NCBI GenBank assembly: GCA_002900555.1
Contig: MUGD01000036.1
Span: 1 to 17,021, forward strand
DNA length: 17,021 nucleotides
From: Thermoplasmata archaeon M9B2D
GTDB lineage: Archaea; Thermoplasmatota; E2; DHVEG-1
Reading direction: 5' to 3'
The position numbers and the translations under genes are program-made. The notes below the pieces were generated by a model. The model saw only the letters and a program-made list of their open reading frames with translations. It was not told where the DNA came from and did not search any database. This document shows, piece by piece, positions 14,049-17,021 of this stretch (within the stretch, counting starts at the first letter, position 1; each line of letters begins with the position of its first letter).

Positions 14049-16891
14049 TCGATATAAATCGCGGGTCGTAAGGGAATGGCGAACCGTGTTTTCTTTGCTG
14101 GGTCATACACATTTGCGTCGTCAGCGTTGTAGATTTCCACGGGACAATGGAGGGTCTCGGAAAGATAGGTTGTTGCATCAGAGAGATGTTTTTTTTCGTC
14201 TAATGGAATCATGAATCGTCCACGGTCATTCTCACTGATTGTTTTTACTTCCGCGGCAATCTTAGCGATGTATTGGGAGATTTGTTGGCCGAGTGGTTTC
14301 ATGGCAGGGTCCGCCATGGTTTCCTTAATCAGTTGACCAGCATTGAAATTGTTTTGGGCGATACGCTCTAATGCTTTCCTGAACAGCTGTTGTTTCCACG
14401 TTGGTGCGGTATAAATACAGATTTTCTTTGGTATTATCTTAGTGACCTTTATGATTTCATTAACATCGTCGATGACCCTGATAAGAAGGTGTTCTCCTAC
14501 CTCGTCTTTCTCAGAGATCTCCTCAGTGTCGAACGAGGGGTAGGATTCATTACAAACGAATTGTTTCTGCCCTTGTGTTATCCAAAGTTCTTCTGCAAGA
14601 TGCGGTGTGATGGGAGCCATAAGTAAAATCCAGGTCCGGACATACATTTCAAGTACCTTTTTATTCGCTCCTCCTCGTTTCATGTACCATTGTAGGTCTT
14701 TTTGGATTTCAAAGAAGATTTCATTTGAGGATACCCGAAGGTCTAAGGTTTCAAAAGCGGTAAGGATTTTCTGTATCCGTCTTTGAAGCATACTTTTCAG
14801 CCAGTTATCAAGATTTTCTTGTTGTTGGTTTTCCAGAAGACTGATTTGTTTCACAAGTTTCCAGATGGTCCCCATCCGGTTCTTGTATTTTATGACCGCG
14901 TCTGGATCCCATTCGATGTCAACAAACGGGGAACCGATATGCAGATAATATAGCCGCATAGCATCGACACCATAGGTGACTGCTGCCTCGACGATTGGTT
15001 CTGCGCCACCTTTTGATTTACTGATCTTTTCTTTTCCTTTTTGCGTCACCCACCAGTGCACAAAAATCCCGTGAGGCCGTTTCTGCTCTGGCATGATTGC
15101 TACATGGTTCATGATGTAGACGGGGAAGTGGACGGTCTTGTGCTCTTTTCCACCAAGGTTGATATCGACAGGGTACCAGTAATCAAAATCAGATTTTATA
15201 ATCTGCCACAGTGGTTGCTTTGGAGCTCCAATCCCGAGGAACACGTAGTCAAAGAACTCGTTTGTCATCTCTGTAACGGGTAACTTGTTTTGATTCACAT
15301 ACGAAGAAAGCACATAATAGGCAGGATACAGGGTTGAATCTGAGATTGGTTCGATGATCCACTCTTTTTTATAGGGGAACTCTGTCCCAAGCCAGGAGCC
15401 TCTTCGTATCGCAGCACGATCCCCAAACCAATCAAGGATTTTCGGCAACTCATCTTTATATTCTTGGGGATAGATATTCATGGATGCCGCGTAGTCTTTT
15501 GACTCTGTTGTGAGACGCGCGTCACTATATTTGATGAACCATTGATCAGGTATTTGTTTTATCATAACTTTTTCTTTGCATCGACAGATAACTGGTTCAG
15601 AGAATTCTTTGATTGTCGTTGCTAGGTTCTTCTGGATAAGGTCGTTTTTCACGGTATCTTTGATTTCAGAGATTTTAATGCCAGCGTATTGACCGCATTT
15701 CTCGTTTAATATGCCGGTGTGGAACTCTTTTTTATAGACCATGTCTGTTGCTTCATTGAGTTTTTCTGTTTCTGTTTGGCTTTGTATGCCAAGGTGTTCA
15801 CACGCTTCTTTTGCAGGGTTGTTTCCAAAACCTTTCACATCGATGATTTTGATTGCCTCGATGGGTTCTTTTGATTCAACAAGGGCAATCCAATCATAGG
15901 GAGCATGCGCCGGAACTGACATCACGATACCTGTTGCGACCGACGGGTCTGCAAAGACACCAGCAAGGATGGGAACCTCTCTGTTGATTTCTGGGACGAT
16001 GCAGGTTTTCCCAATCAAGTCTTTTCCTTTAATGGTTTTCGAAAGCGGTTGGATATTATCATGTTGATATGAAAGTTTCTGTATGCATTCTTTTGAGCAG
16101 ATCCATGTTTCATTGTTTACCCGAACCGTGTGGTATTCGACAGCGGGATTTACCCACATATTGGTGACCCCAAATATTGTTTCTGGCCGAAGTGTTGCTG
16201 CTGGCAGGATTGTTCCATCGTCAAGGATGAATTTAAGAACCGTAAAATCCAGTATTTCTGCTGATCCTCCTTGGGCGACGTCGGTTTCTGATTTGTCAAC
16301 TGCGACCGGTCCGCAATTGGGGCAATACGGTGCGAAATGTGGTTTTTGGATTAGGAGGTTTTTTTCATACAGTTTATGAAACTGCCATTGGATGAATTTT
16401 TTATACCCTTCGGAAATGGTATTCATCAACCTGGTGTAGTCAATAAGAAAACCAAACCGTTTCCAATAGTCGTCGACATAGACTGTACTGAAATACTTCA
16501 CAACCTCGACAGGGTTAGTCAATTTTTTGATTACCTCCTGAGGGCATTTGTTTTGTTTCAATAGTTTTAAGGTTTCTTCGTCCTGTCGTTCTACCTTTTT
16601 TGCAAACCCGACAGAGGGGATTCCTGAGGCGTGGAATCCTGCGGGAAACAGCACGTCATGTCCGGTCATGCGTTTATAGCGAGCGATGACATCGCAGTAG
16701 GTAAACCCACGCATATGCCCTACGTGCAGGTAGCCAGAGACCCCGGGATACGCAAAGTGAAGAAAGAATTTTTTTTGTTTTTCCCTCTGTGCTATATTTA
16801 TGTTTGCTTCAAACCATTTATTTTGCCATTTTTGCTCGACGGCTATGTAATCGTACGTGTTTTCATCCATAGATGTAATCTTGTCGGACAT
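14045..16891 (-). CDS. leuS: leucyl-tRNA synthetase (archaeal type)
   Basis: A class I aminoacyl-tRNA synthetase charging tRNA-Leu, 948 residues, close to the normal archaeal length. The HIGH motif is HVGH at 56-59, in GYLHVGHMRGFTYCD. A zinc-binding-like CPNC lies at 190-193. The CP1 editing domain carries TLRPETIFG from 233 and VPAHAPYDW, with the likely editing Asp333. The KMSKS motif is KISKS at 622-626, in EKISKSKGGAEP. The anticodon-binding domain and C-terminal extension follow, ending in AIYIE. The ATG at 16891 gives MSDKITSMDENTYDY; the TATA box at 16902-16911 predicts a transcript start near 16880, inside this frame, which favours the ATG at 16870 (eighth residue). The zinc-ribbon gene is coupled to its stop. 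Confidence 0.97.
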   Translation of the reverse strand: MSDKITSMDENTYDYIAVEQKWQNKWFEANINIAQREKQKKFFLHFAYPGVSGYLHVGHMRGFTYCDVIARYKRMTGHDVLFPAGFHASGIPSVGFAKKVERQDEETLKLLKQNKCPQEVIKKLTNPVEVVKYFSTVYVDDYWKRFGFLIDYTRLMNTISEGYKKFIQWQFHKLYEKNLLIQKPHFAPYCPNCGPVAVDKSETDVAQGGSAEILDFTVLKFILDDGTILPAATLRPETIFGVTNMWVNPAVEYHTVRVNNETWICSKECIQKLSYQHDNIQPLSKTIKGKDLIGKTCIVPEINREVPILAGVFADPSVATGIVMSVPAHAPYDWIALVESKEPIEAIKIIDVKGFGNNPAKEACEHLGIQSQTETEKLNEATDMVYKKEFHTGILNEKCGQYAGIKISEIKDTVKNDLIQKNLATTIKEFSEPVICRCKEKVMIKQIPDQWFIKYSDARLTTESKDYAASMNIYPQEYKDELPKILDWFGDRAAIRRGSWLGTEFPYKKEWIIEPISDSTLYPAYYVLSSYVNQNKLPVTEMTNEFFDYVFLGIGAPKQPLWQIIKSDFDYWYPVDINLGGKEHKTVHFPVYIMNHVAIMPEQKRPHGIFVHWWVTQKGKEKISKSKGGAEPIVEAAVTYGVDAMRLYYLHIGSPFVDIEWDPDAVIKYKNRMGTIWKLVKQISLLENQQQENLDNWLKSMLQRRIQKILTAFETLDLRVSSNEIFFEIQKDLQWYMKRGGANKKVLEMYVRTWILLMAPITPHLAEELWITQGQKQFVCNESYPSFDTEEISEKDEVGEHLLIRVIDDVNEIIKVTKIIPKKICIYTAPTWKQQLFRKALERIAQNNFNAGQLIKETMADPAMKPLGQQISQYIAKIAAEVKTISENDRGRFMIPLDEKKHLSDATTYLSETLHCPVEIYNADDANVYDPAKKTRFAIPLRPAIYIE

Positions 16892-16901
16892 AAGGTTTGT
16901 T

Positions 16902-16911
16902 TTATATAAGC
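16902..16911 (-). promoter_or_regulatory. TATA box of the leucyl-tRNA synthetase gene
   Basis: The minus strand reads GCTTATATAAAAC, a strong TATA box. Its centre is only about 16 bases before the ATG at 16891 but about 37 before the ATG at 16870. With normal archaeal spacing the message would start between the two. Confidence 0.6.
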
Positions 16912-17021
16912 TTAGCTAGGGACGGGTTATTTGCATTTAAAGCTAATAAAACAATTACACTCCAAGAAAAATATACGGGTGATTATTGGTAATACTTCAT
17001 AAACAGAGGAGTATACGCTGC
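16912..17021 (+). other. right-edge non-coding region, possible upstream region of a plus-strand gene
   Basis: No gene is visible. TATA-like words (GCATTTAAAGC near 16930-16941 and AAATATACGG near 16971-16980) and a GAGGAG at 17006-17011 could be the promoter and ribosome-binding site of a plus-strand gene starting just beyond the window. This is weak. Confidence 0.25.

Noticed and set aside
16907..16914. TAAGCTTA palindrome upstream of leuS
   Set aside because: An eight-base palindrome overlapping a TATA box is expected by chance and has no second copy nearby.

Overview
The window looks like a piece of archaeal chromosome. Every informational gene is of archaeal type: an Sm-like RNA-binding protein, SRP54, and an archaeal/eukaryotic-style leucyl-tRNA synthetase. 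TATA boxes of the archaeal TTTATATA kind sit about 25-35 bases before most starts, and several leaders are very short or absent. A MOFRL-type glycerate kinase, secreted gingipain-like C25 peptidases and an SRP54 P-loop of the form GLYGQGKTT would all fit a Thermoplasmata-related lineage, for example a sediment group such as MBG-D that is thought to degrade protein. That placement is inference. No tRNA, rRNA, insertion sequence, prophage or CRISPR array was seen.

Layout from left to right: the left edge may hold the start of a minus-strand gene. Next come an Sm-like protein and two tandem paralogous C25 peptidases, all on the minus strand. A plus-strand HAD phosphatase (SerB-like fold) then converges, 4 bases apart, on a large minus-strand DUF3160 lipoprotein. 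The lipoprotein is divergent from a plus-strand pair, SRP54 and glycerate 2-kinase. A regulatory-looking gap of 233 bases precedes a 1392-residue surface protein with an eight-bladed PQQ-type propeller and a C-terminal membrane anchor. That gene converges on a minus-strand pair in which leucyl-tRNA synthetase overlaps a small zinc-ribbon protein by ATGA.

The genes fall into housekeeping functions (RNA binding, protein targeting, tRNA charging, glycerate entry into lower glycolysis) and four large exported proteins (two C25 peptidases, the DUF3160 lipoprotein, the propeller protein). The exported set suggests a cell that handles external protein or polymers. I see no single operon that ties them into one new system. 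The most useful observations are these: a promoter element shared by the two peptidase genes that also resets one start codon; the altered catalytic-His motif in one peptidase; the absence of a propeptide in both; a duplicated domain flanking the propeller; and the repeat-rich upstream region of the propeller gene.
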